A DNA stretch of 34,064 bases from the NCBI GenBank assembly GCA_947383645.1, contig CANDEH010000013.1, forward strand, positions 1 to 34,064, given 5' to 3'. The DNA is from an uncultured Clostridia bacterium (GTDB lineage: Bacteria; Bacillota; Clostridia; Oscillospirales; Oscillospiraceae). Shown here one piece after another: positions 22,707 to 31,170 of the stretch. Within the stretch, counting starts at the first letter, position 1. Each line of letters starts with the position of its first letter. The notes under the pieces are model-generated. The model made no database searches. It had not been told where the DNA came from and saw only the letters and a list, made by a program, of their open reading frames with translations. Position numbers and translations under genes: made by a program.

Positions 22707-23525
22707 TCAGACGGTCACCTCGTAGCCCCGCTTTCGCAGCACGTGCCGGGCCGCGTCGGCGTTGGTGGCAAACCAGGCGCCGCTGTCCTTCATATAGGCG
22801 ATGAGATTGCTGAGGGCGTTGATGCGGCTGATGTGGCCGATGAACTGGGGGTGGAGGACGAAATTCAGCATCCGGCCCTCCTCGGCCAGGGCGTCAAATT
22901 CGTCCCGCCAGACCTGACAGAAGTCCCGGGCACTGCGCAGGAAGGCGGAGGACTGGTAGTTTCGGTCCACGTACATATCATAGACGGTATCGTCGAAGAT
23001 GGAGTCCTTGGGCAGCTCCACAATGGGGACCTCCCTCCCGTCGATCTGGTGGAGGTAGGGCCCGTCGCTGTTGCGGTAGTTGGAGCTGTAGATGTAGCCG
23101 TGGTCCAGGAGGAGCGGGAGGCTGTAGTCAAAGAGGCCGCCGTCGGGGCCCCGGTGGCCCACCAGGCGCTGGCCGGTGAGATCTGAGATGATCTGCTCCG
23201 CGCGGAGCATGTCCCGGTGTTCCGTCTCCCGGTCACTGCTGGTCTCGTGGATGTAGCCGTGGTAGCCGATCTCGTGGCCGCAGCGGCCGATCTCCCGCAC
23301 CACCTCCGGGTAGCGCTCCGCCGTGATGCCGGGGACGAAGAAGGTGGCGGGAATGCCGTGTCTGTCCAGCATATTGAGAATCCGGGGCATCCCCTGGAGG
23401 GGGCCGTAGCTGCCCCGGGGGGCGTTCAGGGTGTCGATGGGGGTGTGGTTGGCCTCCCAGAGGGATTCCCCGTCCAGGTCGAAGGCCATCATCACCGCGA
23501 TACGCGCACCGTTGGGCCAGTTCAT
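22707..23525 (-). CDS. NodB-type polysaccharide deacetylase family protein (copy 1)
   Basis: 272-residue member of the NodB/carbohydrate esterase 4 superfamily, in the intracellular PuuE-like branch that acts on amides and ureides as well as sugars. Motif 1 acidic residues are in AFDLDGE (D16, D18); motif 2 is HGYIH (H89, H93), preceded by CGHEIGYH; the later FVLHPQFIGH supplies the catalytic-side histidine. There is no signal peptide, which argues against a cell-wall substrate and for a small cytosolic one. Its start overlaps the stop of the related gene upstream by four bases. The neighbourhood with two amidohydrolases suggests hydrolysis of cyclic amides; the reaction itself is unproven. 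Confidence 0.88.
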   Translation of the reverse strand: MNWPNGARIAVMMAFDLDGESLWEANHTPIDTLNAPRGSYGPLQGMPRILNMLDRHGIPATFFVPGITAERYPEVVREIGRCGHEIGYHGYIHETSSDRETEHRDMLRAEQIISDLTGQRLVGHRGPDGGLFDYSLPLLLDHGYIYSSNYRNSDGPYLHQIDGREVPIVELPKDSIFDDTVYDMYVDRNYQSSAFLRSARDFCQVWRDEFDALAEEGRMLNFVLHPQFIGHISRINALSNLIAYMKDSGAWFATNADAARHVLRKRGYEVTV

Positions 23526-24403
23526 CGCGCTCCCTCCTCTCCCGCCGGGCTGTTCCGGGCGATGACGTAGTCCGCCGCCTGCGCACAGGTGGCAAACCAG
23601 GCGCCGTTTTCCCTCATATAGACGATCAGGTCCTCCAGCATTTTGCAGCGGCTGGACCGGCCGATGAGGGCCGGGTGGAGTTTCAGGCAGAGAAACTTGT
23701 CCCCCTCCGCCCGGCGGCCGTTAAACTCGTCCTGCCAGATCTCCCGGACGGCGGCGTTATTGTAGGAGGCCTTGTGGTGGGGCGCCACGAAGGTGAAGAA
23801 GTAGTAGGGCAGGTCCTCCAGCATGGGGTCGGTGGAGAACTCCGCCAGGGGCTGCTTTTTTCCGTCCTTCTCATAGAGGTAGGCCCAGTCGCAGCACCTG
23901 GCCGGGTTTGCCGCGGAGCTGTACCTGTAGCCCCGCTCCAGGAGCAGGTCCACCGTATAGCTCTGCTGGTAGCCGCCGGGGAGGCGGCAGCCCACAGGCT
24001 TTTTTCCGGTGAGGGCGGCGATGGCCTCCTCCGCCCGGTCCATGTTCTCCCGCTCGGTCTCCAGGGGGACGGGGGCGCCGTGGCTGTCGTGGAGATCGCC
24101 GTGGTAGGCCACCTCGTGGCCGGCGGCGGCGATGGCGCGGACGTGGTCCGGGTACCGCCGGCAGATGGCGCCGGGGACGAAGAAGGTGGCGGGAACGGCC
24201 TGCCGCTCCAGCATGCGGAGGCAGCGGGCGAGGCCCTCGTCCGGACCGTAGAGCCCCCGGGATCGGTCGGCAAAGGGGAGGTCCTCCCGGCCGAAGTAGG
24301 CGGCCTGGAGGCGGTCCGCGTCAAAGTCGAAGGTCAGGAGGACGGCGACGTTCCTGCCCTCCGGCCATCGGATGCCCTCCCCGTTGGGCAGTGTGGTTTG
24401 CAT
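23522..24403 (-). CDS. NodB-type polysaccharide deacetylase family protein (copy 2)
   Basis: 293-residue paralogue of the next gene, with the same landmarks: TFDFDAD (D26, D28), VPATFFVPGAICRRYP, AGHEVAYHGDLHDSHG (H101, H105), GCRLPGGYQ, and the late LCLKLHPALIGRSSR. It has no signal peptide. AAAGGAG lies 8 bases before the ATG. It is the first gene of the three-gene leftward operon. The shared tail GAWFAT(C/N)A(Q/D)AA in both copies shows recent common ancestry, but the substrate-facing parts differ, suggesting either two substrates or a heteromeric enzyme. Confidence 0.88.
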   Translation of the reverse strand: MQTTLPNGEGIRWPEGRNVAVLLTFDFDADRLQAAYFGREDLPFADRSRGLYGPDEGLARCLRMLERQAVPATFFVPGAICRRYPDHVRAIAAAGHEVAYHGDLHDSHGAPVPLETERENMDRAEEAIAALTGKKPVGCRLPGGYQQSYTVDLLLERGYRYSSAANPARCCDWAYLYEKDGKKQPLAEFSTDPMLEDLPYYFFTFVAPHHKASYNNAAVREIWQDEFNGRRAEGDKFLCLKLHPALIGRSSRCKMLEDLIVYMRENGAWFATCAQAADYVIARNSPAGEEGAR

Positions 24404-24421
24404 AGGCAGTGCTCCTTTCGT

Positions 24422-24828
24422 GAATTAGGAATTAGGAATTAGGAGTTAGGAGTTTCGGTGTCGCCTGCGGCGACGGATTGGAATTCCCGGCAGGAGGAGG
24501 GGGAGTGTGACATTCTTCCCTACCCTGCCGCACCTGACTCCCGTCGATTTTGCTGCCTCGGCAGCAAAGAGCCCCTTGGGAGAGTTTCGCGTCCGTGTCC
24601 TGAGCCGCCAAAGGCGGCAAGAAGATGCCATCGGGGTGCGGACGCGAACTAAACTGAAATCATTTTTGCCGGAAACCGCGTTTTCGGCAAAAATTCCTCT
24701 CGCGGAGCGAGCGTCGAGCCTCAGATTTCCCCCGCAGGGGGAAGTCGGAGGGGAGGCGCAGAGCGCAACGGAATCCCATTCGCCGGAAAGCCCAGCGAAG
24801 CGGGTTTCCGGCGAGCGCGTAAGCGCCC
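24422..24828. repeat. Hairpin-rich dispersed repeat R1
   Basis: Intergenic 400-base block. It opens with tandem GAATTAG units (24422-24452), then GCTGCC/GGCAGC followed by AGAGCCCCTTGGGAGAGTTT (24551-24585), a hairpin 24662-24694 (stem TTTTTGCCG, loop core GAAACCGCGTTTT), and a hairpin 24781-24813 (stem CGCCGGAAA, loop core CCCAGCGAAGCGG). R2 and R3 carry the same loop cores on different stems. No credible gene. Confidence 0.75.
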
Positions 24829-26250
24829 CTATAGCTGGTCGTTGCGCATGTATGCGGCGATGATGCTGTCGGTCTCGCGGAAGCGGGGGGTTGCCCGCTC
24901 TGAGAGGGCGTCGGCCTCCCGCTGGACGTCGTCTAAGACCTGGTCCAGGTCGAAGGTCAGGGGGCGGCGGTGCTCCATCAGGAGCTTGCCGGCTACCATT
25001 ATCGTGTCCACCTCGTGGCCCCGGCCGGCGTAGACCAGGTTGGCCGCGATGTTGCGCATGGGGGAGGTGATGACCGGGCTGAGGGTGGGCTGACGCAGAT
25101 CGATGAGGATCAGGTCCGCCGCCTTCCCCGGCTCGATGGAACCGGTGATGTCGCCCAGGCCGATGGCCCGGGCTCCCTCCACGGTGGCCATGCGCAGGAC
25201 CTTCCAGGCGGGGAAGAGGAGGGGGTCGCCGTACCGGCACTTGTTCAGAACGGCGGCCAGCTTCATCTCGTTGAACATGTTGTGGTTGTTGTTCCCCGGG
25301 GACTGGTCGCTGCCCAGACCCACGGTGCCGCCGCTGTCCAGGAAGATCTTCGCCGGGGGGACCTCCCCGTCGATGACGGCGATGGAGGAGGGGCAGAAGA
25401 TCATGTTGGCCCCCCGCCTGGCCGTCAGGGCTACCTCCTCCGGCGTGGCGCTGGAGAGGTGGACGGCGATGAGGTTCTCGTCGATGACGCCCAGGGAGTC
25501 CAGATAGGCCACCGGGCGCATGCCGTAGCGGAGCCTGATCTGCTCGTCCTCCCGGCTGCCCTGGGAGAAGTGCATGTGGACGCGGGTGCCTGCCTCCCTG
25601 GCCATGCGGCAGACCTTCACCATCAGATCCTTACTGACGAAGTCCGCCCCCTGGGGGCCGAAGAGGACACGGATACGGCCGCTGTCATGGCCGTGGAAGC
25701 GATCAAAGAGCTTCAGACAGGCGTCCAGAGACGCCTGGCCCAGCTGGGGGTAGAAGCGGTAGAGCTCGCCGGGGCCGTAGGACCCCATGTCCACCTCCCG
25801 GATCCGGGGGCTCAGGTTGGCCCGGAGGCCGAAGGCCGCGGCGGTCTCCGCCGCTCCCTCCAGATCCGGCCCGTCGTCCCCCACGGTGGTGGTGCCGCTC
25901 ATCAGGGCCTCCGCCATGGCCAGGCGGCTGCCGGCGGTCCGGGCGGCGGGGGTGCCGGCGGCCTCAAAGGGGGCCACGCCGCCCCACATCCAGTTGGTGA
26001 TATCCTGGGCCACGCCCCGGTAGACCGCGTGGCGGCTGTGCATATGACAGTCCACAAACCCCGGCAGGAGCACATGGTGCCGCCCCTCCACCGTCCGCCC
26101 GGCGGTGTAGGCGGCCTCCAGCTCCTCCCGGGGGCCCACGGCGATAATCTTGCCGGCGTCCACCGCCACGCTCTCCCCGCCGCGGTAGCCCAGGCCCTCC
26201 CCGGCCATGGTGTACATGTGGGGCGCGTGGACCAGCAGGTCTATTGTCAT
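24829..26250 (-). CDS. Amidohydrolase-superfamily protein (cluster 2)
   Basis: 473-residue metal-dependent amidohydrolase related to, but distinct from, the one at 17796. It has an N-terminal beta part (MTIDLLVHAPHMYTMAGEG), metal ligands HMH at 69-71 in GFVDCHMHSRH, the later RVHMHFSQGS, LIAVHLSSA, and GLGSDQSPGNN with the final aspartate. The C-terminal domain includes GSIEPGKAADLILIDL. The subgroup covers chlorohydrolases, cytosine/guanine deaminases and similar enzymes; the substrate cannot be named. AAGGAGGG precedes the ATG, and a near-consensus promoter lies at 26313-26341. It ends exactly at the edge of repeat R1 and is separated from the LysR gene by R2, so it is probably monocistronic. 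Confidence 0.88.
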   Translation of the reverse strand: MTIDLLVHAPHMYTMAGEGLGYRGGESVAVDAGKIIAVGPREELEAAYTAGRTVEGRHHVLLPGFVDCHMHSRHAVYRGVAQDITNWMWGGVAPFEAAGTPAARTAGSRLAMAEALMSGTTTVGDDGPDLEGAAETAAAFGLRANLSPRIREVDMGSYGPGELYRFYPQLGQASLDACLKLFDRFHGHDSGRIRVLFGPQGADFVSKDLMVKVCRMAREAGTRVHMHFSQGSREDEQIRLRYGMRPVAYLDSLGVIDENLIAVHLSSATPEEVALTARRGANMIFCPSSIAVIDGEVPPAKIFLDSGGTVGLGSDQSPGNNNHNMFNEMKLAAVLNKCRYGDPLLFPAWKVLRMATVEGARAIGLGDITGSIEPGKAADLILIDLRQPTLSPVITSPMRNIAANLVYAGRGHEVDTIMVAGKLLMEHRRPLTFDLDQVLDDVQREADALSERATPRFRETDSIIAAYMRNDQL

Positions 26251-26312
26251 CGGGTATTCCCTCCTTTTCCATCTGCCAGCGGGCCCCGCAAGCCCGCCCG
26301 CAAGGTGGCTTC

Positions 26313-26341
26313 ATTGTAACAAGCGGCAAGTTTCCTGTCAA
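26313..26341 (-). promoter_or_regulatory. Promoter of amidohydrolase 2
   Basis: On the minus strand: TTGACA (complement of 26336-26341), exactly 17 bases, TACAAT (complement of 26313-26318), 63 bases before the start codon. Confidence 0.8.
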
Positions 26342-26375
26342 GAAGAATAGAAATTTGGTGGAAATACATAAATAT

Positions 26376-26678
26376 TAGTTAGGAATTAGGAATGAGGAAT
26401 TAGGAATGAATGTGTCCGGCTTTGCCGGATGATTTTAATTTGTCTCCCCATTTCAGTGCACCAAATCCCCGTCGGTTTTGCGGCCTCAGCCGCAGAGAGC
26501 CCCTTGGGAGAGTTTGCGGCGTGCGCGCCGCAAAAAAGAAATCATATTTTCCGGAAATCGCATTTTCGGAAAATATACCTCTCGCCCTGCGCAGTGTGCG
26601 AGCGTAAGCGAGTGCGCGGAGCAGGGCGCAGTCCCCTTCGTTTGAAGACCCAGCGAAGCGGTCTTCAAACGAGATTTT
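26376..26678. repeat. Hairpin-rich dispersed repeat R2
   Basis: Opens with GGAATTAG/GAGGAATTAG units, then TCCGGC/GCCGGA (26415-26429), GCGGCC/AGCCGC (26480-26493) followed by AGAGAGCCCCTTGGGAGAG, a hairpin at 26545-26575 (stem ATATTTTCCG, loop core GAAATCGCATTTT), and a hairpin at 26639-26671 (stem CGTTTGAAGA, loop core CCCAGCGAAGCGG). The order of modules equals that of R1. No gene. Confidence 0.75.
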
Positions 26679-27554
26679 TCAGGGCTGCGCGAAGTATTTG
26701 CATACGTGATCTACAAAGAATTTTGTGATGCTGGAGAGGCGGGCGTTTTTGGCGGTGGCGATGCCTACGCTGCGGTACTGGGGATTGTCGAAGGGCTTCC
26801 AGACCACGCGGTAGCGGCCGTTGTCCGCCATCAGAGAGTGCATGATGCTGATGCCAAGGCCGCTCTCCACCATGGCCAGAGTGGTGTGGTCGCTGCTCAC
26901 CTCAAAGCGGGGCCTGGGGCGGTAGGGCAGGGAGTCTAAAAAGCGGCGGATCTCGTAGTCGTCCTCCTCGTTAATCATGATGTAGGGGGCGTCCTCCAGC
27001 GCCTCGATGGGGAAGGTCTCCGCCTGGGCCTGGGGGTGGTCCTCCGGCAGCACCGCCACCAGCATGTCCCGGCGGAGAAAACGGGTGTCCAGGTCGTTTA
27101 CCGTGGGGAGGCTGACAAAGCCGCAGTCCACCTTCCCCCGGAGAATCCACTCCTCAATGTCGGAGTAGATCTCGCTGTTAATCAGCTCAAACTCGATGTT
27201 GGGATAGAGATTCTGGAAGGAGGTGAGCATCTTGGGGATCCACTGGTCGGCGACGCTGGTGAAGGTGCCCACCCGGATGAGGCCGATGTGGAGCCCGTGC
27301 ATCTCGTTCACTGTGTACTTGAGCTGGGCGCAGTCGGCGCTGATGGCGCGGAGTATGGGCAGCAGCTGTTGCCCGGCGGAGCTGACGGTGATGCCCGAGC
27401 GGCTGCGCCGCAGAAGCTCTAAATCCCACTCGCTCTCCAGATCCGCAATCATCCGGCTGACGGCGGACTGGGTGTAGCCCATCTGGTCCGCCGCCCGGCT
27501 GATGCTGCCCAGCTCAATGGCCTTCAGCAGCGCCTCGCACTTTTGCAGGTTCAT
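26679..27554 (-). CDS. LysR-family transcriptional regulator
   Basis: 291-residue LysR-type regulator. N-terminal winged helix (1-60): LLKAIELGSISRAADQMGYT followed by QSAVSRMIADLE; then the effector-binding part with IGLIRVGTFTSVADQWIPKM, DIEEWILRGKVDCGFVSLP, and the late MVESGLGISIM. AGGAGG-like GGAGGCTTCCC precedes the ATG. It is divergent from ord and the ornithine operon, so it likely controls that pathway; amidohydrolase 2 on its other side is an alternative target. The ligand is not known, though ornithine or a pathway intermediate would be the natural guess. It ends inside the edge of repeat R2. Confidence 0.93.
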   Translation of the reverse strand: MNLQKCEALLKAIELGSISRAADQMGYTQSAVSRMIADLESEWDLELLRRSRSGITVSSAGQQLLPILRAISADCAQLKYTVNEMHGLHIGLIRVGTFTSVADQWIPKMLTSFQNLYPNIEFELINSEIYSDIEEWILRGKVDCGFVSLPTVNDLDTRFLRRDMLVAVLPEDHPQAQAETFPIEALEDAPYIMINEEDDYEIRRFLDSLPYRPRPRFEVSSDHTTLAMVESGLGISIMHSLMADNGRYRVVWKPFDNPQYRSVGIATAKNARLSSITKFFVDHVCKYFAQP

Positions 27555-27639
27555 GGGAAGCCTCCTATTCTGAAATGGCCGGACAGGCCGATGGTTTCAT
27601 TCCAAAGCCGAATATATAATATGAGAAAGATTCTCTTGT

Positions 27640-27667
27640 GTAATGGCTGAGGCTATTGTATTATAAT
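27640..27667 (+). promoter_or_regulatory. Likely ord promoter and LysR site
   Basis: A perfect TATAAT at 27662-27667 has no good -35 at the proper distance. Overlapping that position is an imperfect dyad, AATGGC-TGAG-GCTATT (27642-27657). A good -10 without a -35 plus a dyad is what a LysR-activated promoter usually shows. The transcript leader before ord would be about 170 bases. Confidence 0.45.
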
Positions 27668-27845
27668 TAGTAGAAAAGTGCAAGCCATTTTTCGGATTCT
27701 TTGTGAAAGTTCACGACAAAGTCAGAGCAATCCCTCCCGCAGTATGCGGGGACGGCATGACCCACTACAGCAAAGAGGAAGAGGAAACACGGGACCATCC
27801 CCCGGCCTGCTGGCGCGGGGAGAACAGAAATGGAGGAGATTACTT

Positions 27846-28913
27846 ATGGAAAACGTAAAGGTCATCATCTGGGGTCTGGGCGCGATGGGCGGCGGCATGG
27901 CCGACATGCTGCTGAAGAAGCAGGGCGTGGACATCGTGGGCGTGGCCGGCCGGAACAAGAAGATCGGCAAGAGCATGTACGATTACATCAAGACCCCCCG
28001 GGGCGACCGTCCCGACGTGCTGATCGGGGCTCCCGAGGACGTCATCAAGCCCGGCGCCGCCGACGTGGTGCTGCTGTGCACCGACTCCTTCACCAAGGAG
28101 GCCTTCCCCCGGATGAAGTTCATCCTGGAGCAGGGGATCAACGTCATCACCTCCGCCGAGCAGATGGCCTACCCCAAGGCCCAGGAGCCTGAGCTGGCCG
28201 AGGAGCTGGACAAGATCGCCAAGGCCCACGGCGTCTCCATCCTGGGCACCGGCATCAACCCCGGCCTCATCATGGACCTGCTGGTGCTGATCTGGACCGG
28301 CTGCCAGGAGAGCGTGGACCACATTGTCTCCCGCCGCGTGAACAGCCTCTCTCCCTTCGGCCCCGCCGTTATGGAGGAGCAGGGCATCGGCATCAGCAAG
28401 GAGGAGTTCTATCTCCGCAAGGAGGGCAAGGGTGAGCGCCACCTGTCCGGCCATGTGGGCTTCGCCGAGAGCGTGGGCATGATCGCCGAGGGCATCGGCT
28501 GGGAGCTGGACGACTTCAAGCAGGACATGGAGCCCATCGTCACCGACGTGGACCGCAAGAGCCCCTACGGCTTTGCCGCTGCGGGCAGCGTGGCCGGCGT
28601 GGCCATGAAGGCCTGGGGCTACAAGAACGGCGAGTGCGTCATCGAGATGGACCATCCCCAGCAGATCGAGCCCGAGCAGGTGGGCGTCCAGACCGGCGAC
28701 TACGTGATTATCAACGGCACCCCCAACGTGAACATGGTCAACTCCCCGGAGATTGACGGCGGCATCGGCACCATCGCCATGTGCGTGAACATGATCCCCC
28801 AGATCATCAACGCCGAGCCGGGCCTGCACACCATGCTGACCCTCCCCGTGCCCCGGGCCATCATGGGCGACATGCGCAAGCGCATCAATCCCGAGAAGAA
28901 AATCGTGAAGTAA
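27846..28913 (+). CDS. ord: 2,4-diaminopentanoate dehydrogenase
   Basis: Oxidatively deaminates (2R,4S)-2,4-diaminopentanoate to 2-amino-4-ketopentanoate with NAD(P)+, the second step of oxidative ornithine breakdown. 355 aa. The N-terminal Rossmann fold shows WGLGAMGGGMADML (G10, G12, G15); the middle has NVITSAEQMAYP, GTGINPGLIMDLLV and SRRVNSLSPFGP, as in known Ord proteins. The late block carries HTMLTLPVPRAIMGDM. The ATG at 27846 follows GGAGG by 9 bases; the longer frame from 27678 is untranslated leader. The rest of the pathway follows on the same strand, interrupted by repeat R3. Identification rests on sequence and on the operon. Confidence 0.93.
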   Translation: MENVKVIIWGLGAMGGGMADMLLKKQGVDIVGVAGRNKKIGKSMYDYIKTPRGDRPDVLIGAPEDVIKPGAADVVLLCTDSFTKEAFPRMKFILEQGINVITSAEQMAYPKAQEPELAEELDKIAKAHGVSILGTGINPGLIMDLLVLIWTGCQESVDHIVSRRVNSLSPFGPAVMEEQGIGISKEEFYLRKEGKGERHLSGHVGFAESVGMIAEGIGWELDDFKQDMEPIVTDVDRKSPYGFAAAGSVAGVAMKAWGYKNGECVIEMDHPQQIEPEQVGVQTGDYVIINGTPNVNMVNSPEIDGGIGTIAMCVNMIPQIINAEPGLHTMLTLPVPRAIMGDMRKRINPEKKIVK

Positions 28914-29333
28914 TTTCGTTTGAGACCCGCTGCGCTGGGCTCTCAAACGAGGCGGAAAAGGTTTCATTTGAAATCCAAGGATTTCAAATGAGGATTGGAT
29001 TTACGGGAGGCTTTTTCCCGGGAAGCGCCCCATGGGCGATTCCCGGGAAAAAGGTCCGGGCCGAGCGCGGCCCGCAGAGTGTTTTTCCGAAAACGCGGTT
29101 TCCGGAAAAACGATTTTAGTTTATTTGCGCCCCTTGGGGCGCAAACTCCTGCGGAGGGCCTTTTCTTTTCCTTTGGAAGGAAAAGAATCAAAAGGAACAA
29201 GCTCGTGTCCCGCAGGGGGCGAGGTCTGACGCAAGGGAGTGGGGGAGATTCCCCTCACTCCTTCTGCGCTGAAAAGAGAATGAGGAGGCTGGGCTGGGGG
29301 AAATTCCTAACTCCTAATTCCTAATTCAGCACA
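28914..29333. repeat. Hairpin-rich dispersed repeat R3, inside the ornithine operon
   Basis: Same family as R1/R2 but in reverse order and orientation. Hairpins: 28917-28949 (stem CGTTTGAGA, loop core CCGCTGCGCTGGG, the reverse complement type of the R1/R2 core), 28965-28990 (CATTTGAAATCC), 29011-29053 (CTTTTTCCCGGGAA), 29081-29111 (stem GTTTTTCCG, loop core AAAACGCGGTTTC), 29124-29145 (TTTGCGCCCC) and 29163-29187 (TTCTTTTCCTT). It ends in CTAATTCCTAATTC units (29306-29330), the mirror of the R1 start. No gene. Confidence 0.78.
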
Positions 29334-29367
29334 GCACTATAAATTTCAGAAAGGGTAGACGAGAGCC

Positions 29368-29673
29368 ATGGCTTTGAAAAACGACTGGGTGCGCATTCAC
29401 CGGAATGTGCTGGAGCCCCAGGACCGTACCGGCAAGCTGCCGGAGGATACCAAGAAGGTGCCCCTGGAGATGTGGGTGAAGGGGCGTTTGCAGGACGAGA
29501 AGGCCGAGATTGGCGACGAGGTCACCATCATGACCTGCGTGGGCCGTCTGGAGCACGGGAAGATGATCGAGGTCAATCCCTGCTACGACCTGAACTACGG
29601 CGAGTTCGTGCCGGAGATCCTCCGGATGGAGGAGTCCCTGAAGACCGCTCTCTTTGGAGGTGACGAGAAATGA
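29368..29673 (+). CDS. ortA: 2-amino-4-ketopentanoate thiolase, alpha subunit
   Basis: Small subunit of the thiolase that cleaves 2-amino-4-ketopentanoate with CoA into acetyl-CoA and D-alanine. 101 aa, the normal size for OrtA. Recognisable segments: DWVRIHRNVLEPQDRTGKLP, DTKKVPLEMWVKG, GDEVTIMTCVGRLEHGKM, and the C-terminal NPCYDLNYGEFVPEI. The ATG lies about 14 bases after GAAAGGG. Its last codons overlap the ortB start by four bases (ATGA), so the two subunits are made in a coupled way. It is separated from ord by the 455-base repeat R3, an unusual gap within this operon. Confidence 0.93.
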   Translation: MALKNDWVRIHRNVLEPQDRTGKLPEDTKKVPLEMWVKGRLQDEKAEIGDEVTIMTCVGRLEHGKMIEVNPCYDLNYGEFVPEILRMEESLKTALFGGDEK

Positions 29674-31076
29674 TTGTGGATCGCAGCTATCAGGCCGTCA
29701 CCGGCCGTATGGCCCAGATTATCGAGAAGGCCATGGGCGTGGACTACGCCCGGTATGAGCGCAGCGGCATCGTCTTCGACTACGAGGCGCTGATGAACGA
29801 CACCGGCTACTCCCTGGAGGACCACCTCCGCATCCAGCAGACCTACAACGTGGGCTCCACCCCCATCTTTGAGCTCCACAATTTGACCGCCCTGGCCCGC
29901 AAGTACGCGGCCCCCGGTAAGGGCGCCCGGATCTTCGTCAAGGACGAGGCCTCCAACCCCGCCGGCTCCTTCAAGGAGCGCCGGGCCTGCACCAGCGTGT
30001 ACCACGCCAAGAAGATGGGCTACAAGGGCGTCATCGCCGCCACCAGCGGCAACTACGGCGCCGCCGTGGCCTCCCAGGCCGCCATGCAGGGCCTCAAGTG
30101 CATCATCGTCCAGGAGTGCTACGACTCCAAGGCCAGCGGCCAGCCGGAGATCATCGAGAAGGCCCGCAAGTGCGAGGCCCTGGGCGCCGAGGTGCTCCAG
30201 CTCAGCGTGGGCCCGGAGCTCTTCTATGAGGTCCTCATGATGCTGGAGGATACCGGGTACTTCAACGCCTCCCTGTACTCCGCCTTCGGCGTGGGCGGCG
30301 TGGAGACCCTGGGCTGGGAGCTGGGCCATCAGTTTAAGGACCGCTACGGCCGCAACCCCGACGTGGTGGTCTGCGCCAACGCCGGCGGCGGCAACCTCAC
30401 CGGTACCGCCCGCGGGCTGAAGAAGGCCGGGTGCGACGCCCAGATCATTGCCGCCAGCGTGGATCTGAAGGGCCTCAGCATGGCCAGCGACACCCAGTTC
30501 AACCGCAAGAGCTTCACCACCGCCCACACCGGCTTCGGCGTGCCCTACGCCACCGACCCCGACCACTCCGACGTGCCCCGGTCCGCCGCCCGTCCCCTGC
30601 GCTACATGGACCGCTACGTCACCGTGAAGCAGGGCGAGGTGTTCTACATCACCGAGGCCCTGGCCGCCCTGGAGGGCATGGAGAAGGGTCCCGCCGGCAA
30701 CACCAGCCTGGCCGCCGCCTTCTCCCTGGCCCAGGAGCTGGACCAGGATCAGATCATCGTGGCCCAGGAGACCGAGTACACCGGCGCCGGCAAGCACATC
30801 CAGCCCCAGCTGGCCTTTGCCCGGAAGAACGGCATCGAGCTGAAGTTCGGCGATCCCCGCACCGAGGTCCCCGGCGAGAACATCGTCTTCCCCGCCGACC
30901 CCGGCCAGCTGAAGGCCCAGGAGGCCGATCTGGACCACATGCGCTCCTCCCTGATCCGCCGTCAGGCCAGCCACGCCACCGGCGCCCTCACCGACGCGGA
31001 CATCGCCTACCTGGTGGAGGAGACCAAGAGCTCCCCCGAGTTCGTCAAGAAGGTTCTGGAGAGCCTGGGCAAGTAA
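29670..31076 (+). CDS. ortB: 2-amino-4-ketopentanoate thiolase, beta subunit
   Basis: Catalytic PLP-dependent subunit, 468 aa, of the tryptophan synthase beta/threonine synthase fold (type II). The cofactor lysine is K102 in NPAGSFKERRA; the phosphate-binding glycine loop is NAGGGNLTGTARG; upstream ATSGNYGAAVASQA positions the ring. The N-terminal segment TPIFELHNLTALARKY and the late NTSLAAAFSLAQELD agree with OrtB relatives. GGAGG precedes the ATG. It overlaps ortA and is followed by a 252-base gap containing a palindromic repeat before oraS. Confidence 0.94.
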   Translation: MIVDRSYQAVTGRMAQIIEKAMGVDYARYERSGIVFDYEALMNDTGYSLEDHLRIQQTYNVGSTPIFELHNLTALARKYAAPGKGARIFVKDEASNPAGSFKERRACTSVYHAKKMGYKGVIAATSGNYGAAVASQAAMQGLKCIIVQECYDSKASGQPEIIEKARKCEALGAEVLQLSVGPELFYEVLMMLEDTGYFNASLYSAFGVGGVETLGWELGHQFKDRYGRNPDVVVCANAGGGNLTGTARGLKKAGCDAQIIAASVDLKGLSMASDTQFNRKSFTTAHTGFGVPYATDPDHSDVPRSAARPLRYMDRYVTVKQGEVFYITEALAALEGMEKGPAGNTSLAAAFSLAQELDQDQIIVAQETEYTGAGKHIQPQLAFARKNGIELKFGDPRTEVPGENIVFPADPGQLKAQEADLDHMRSSLIRRQASHATGALTDADIAYLVEETKSSPEFVKKVLESLGK

Positions 31077-31170
31077 TACTTTTTCTTGAAAGACTGCAAC
31101 GACACTTGATTTTTCGAAGAAAAATCTTAGTGGAGTGCGTCCCTTCAGGGGAAAAGTATCAAAAAGAACT
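31077..31170. repeat. Palindromic repeat between ortB and oraS
   Basis: Outer arms TACTTTTTC (31077-31085) and GAAAAGTA (31151-31158) followed by TCAAAAAGAAC, with an inner perfect hairpin GATTTTTC/GAAAAATC at 31108-31126. The same outline, palindrome plus a CAAAAG-type tail, occurs at 29163-29200 and 34026-34064. It could act as a transcription attenuator or processing site within the operon. Confidence 0.6.

Noticed and set aside
27840..28967. 375-residue leftward frame over ord
   Set aside because: Antisense shadow of a secure gene with the same low-complexity composition.
24422..29333. CRISPR array
   Set aside because: The repeats are a few long hairpin blocks between genes, not evenly spaced identical short repeats with unique spacers, and no cas gene is present.
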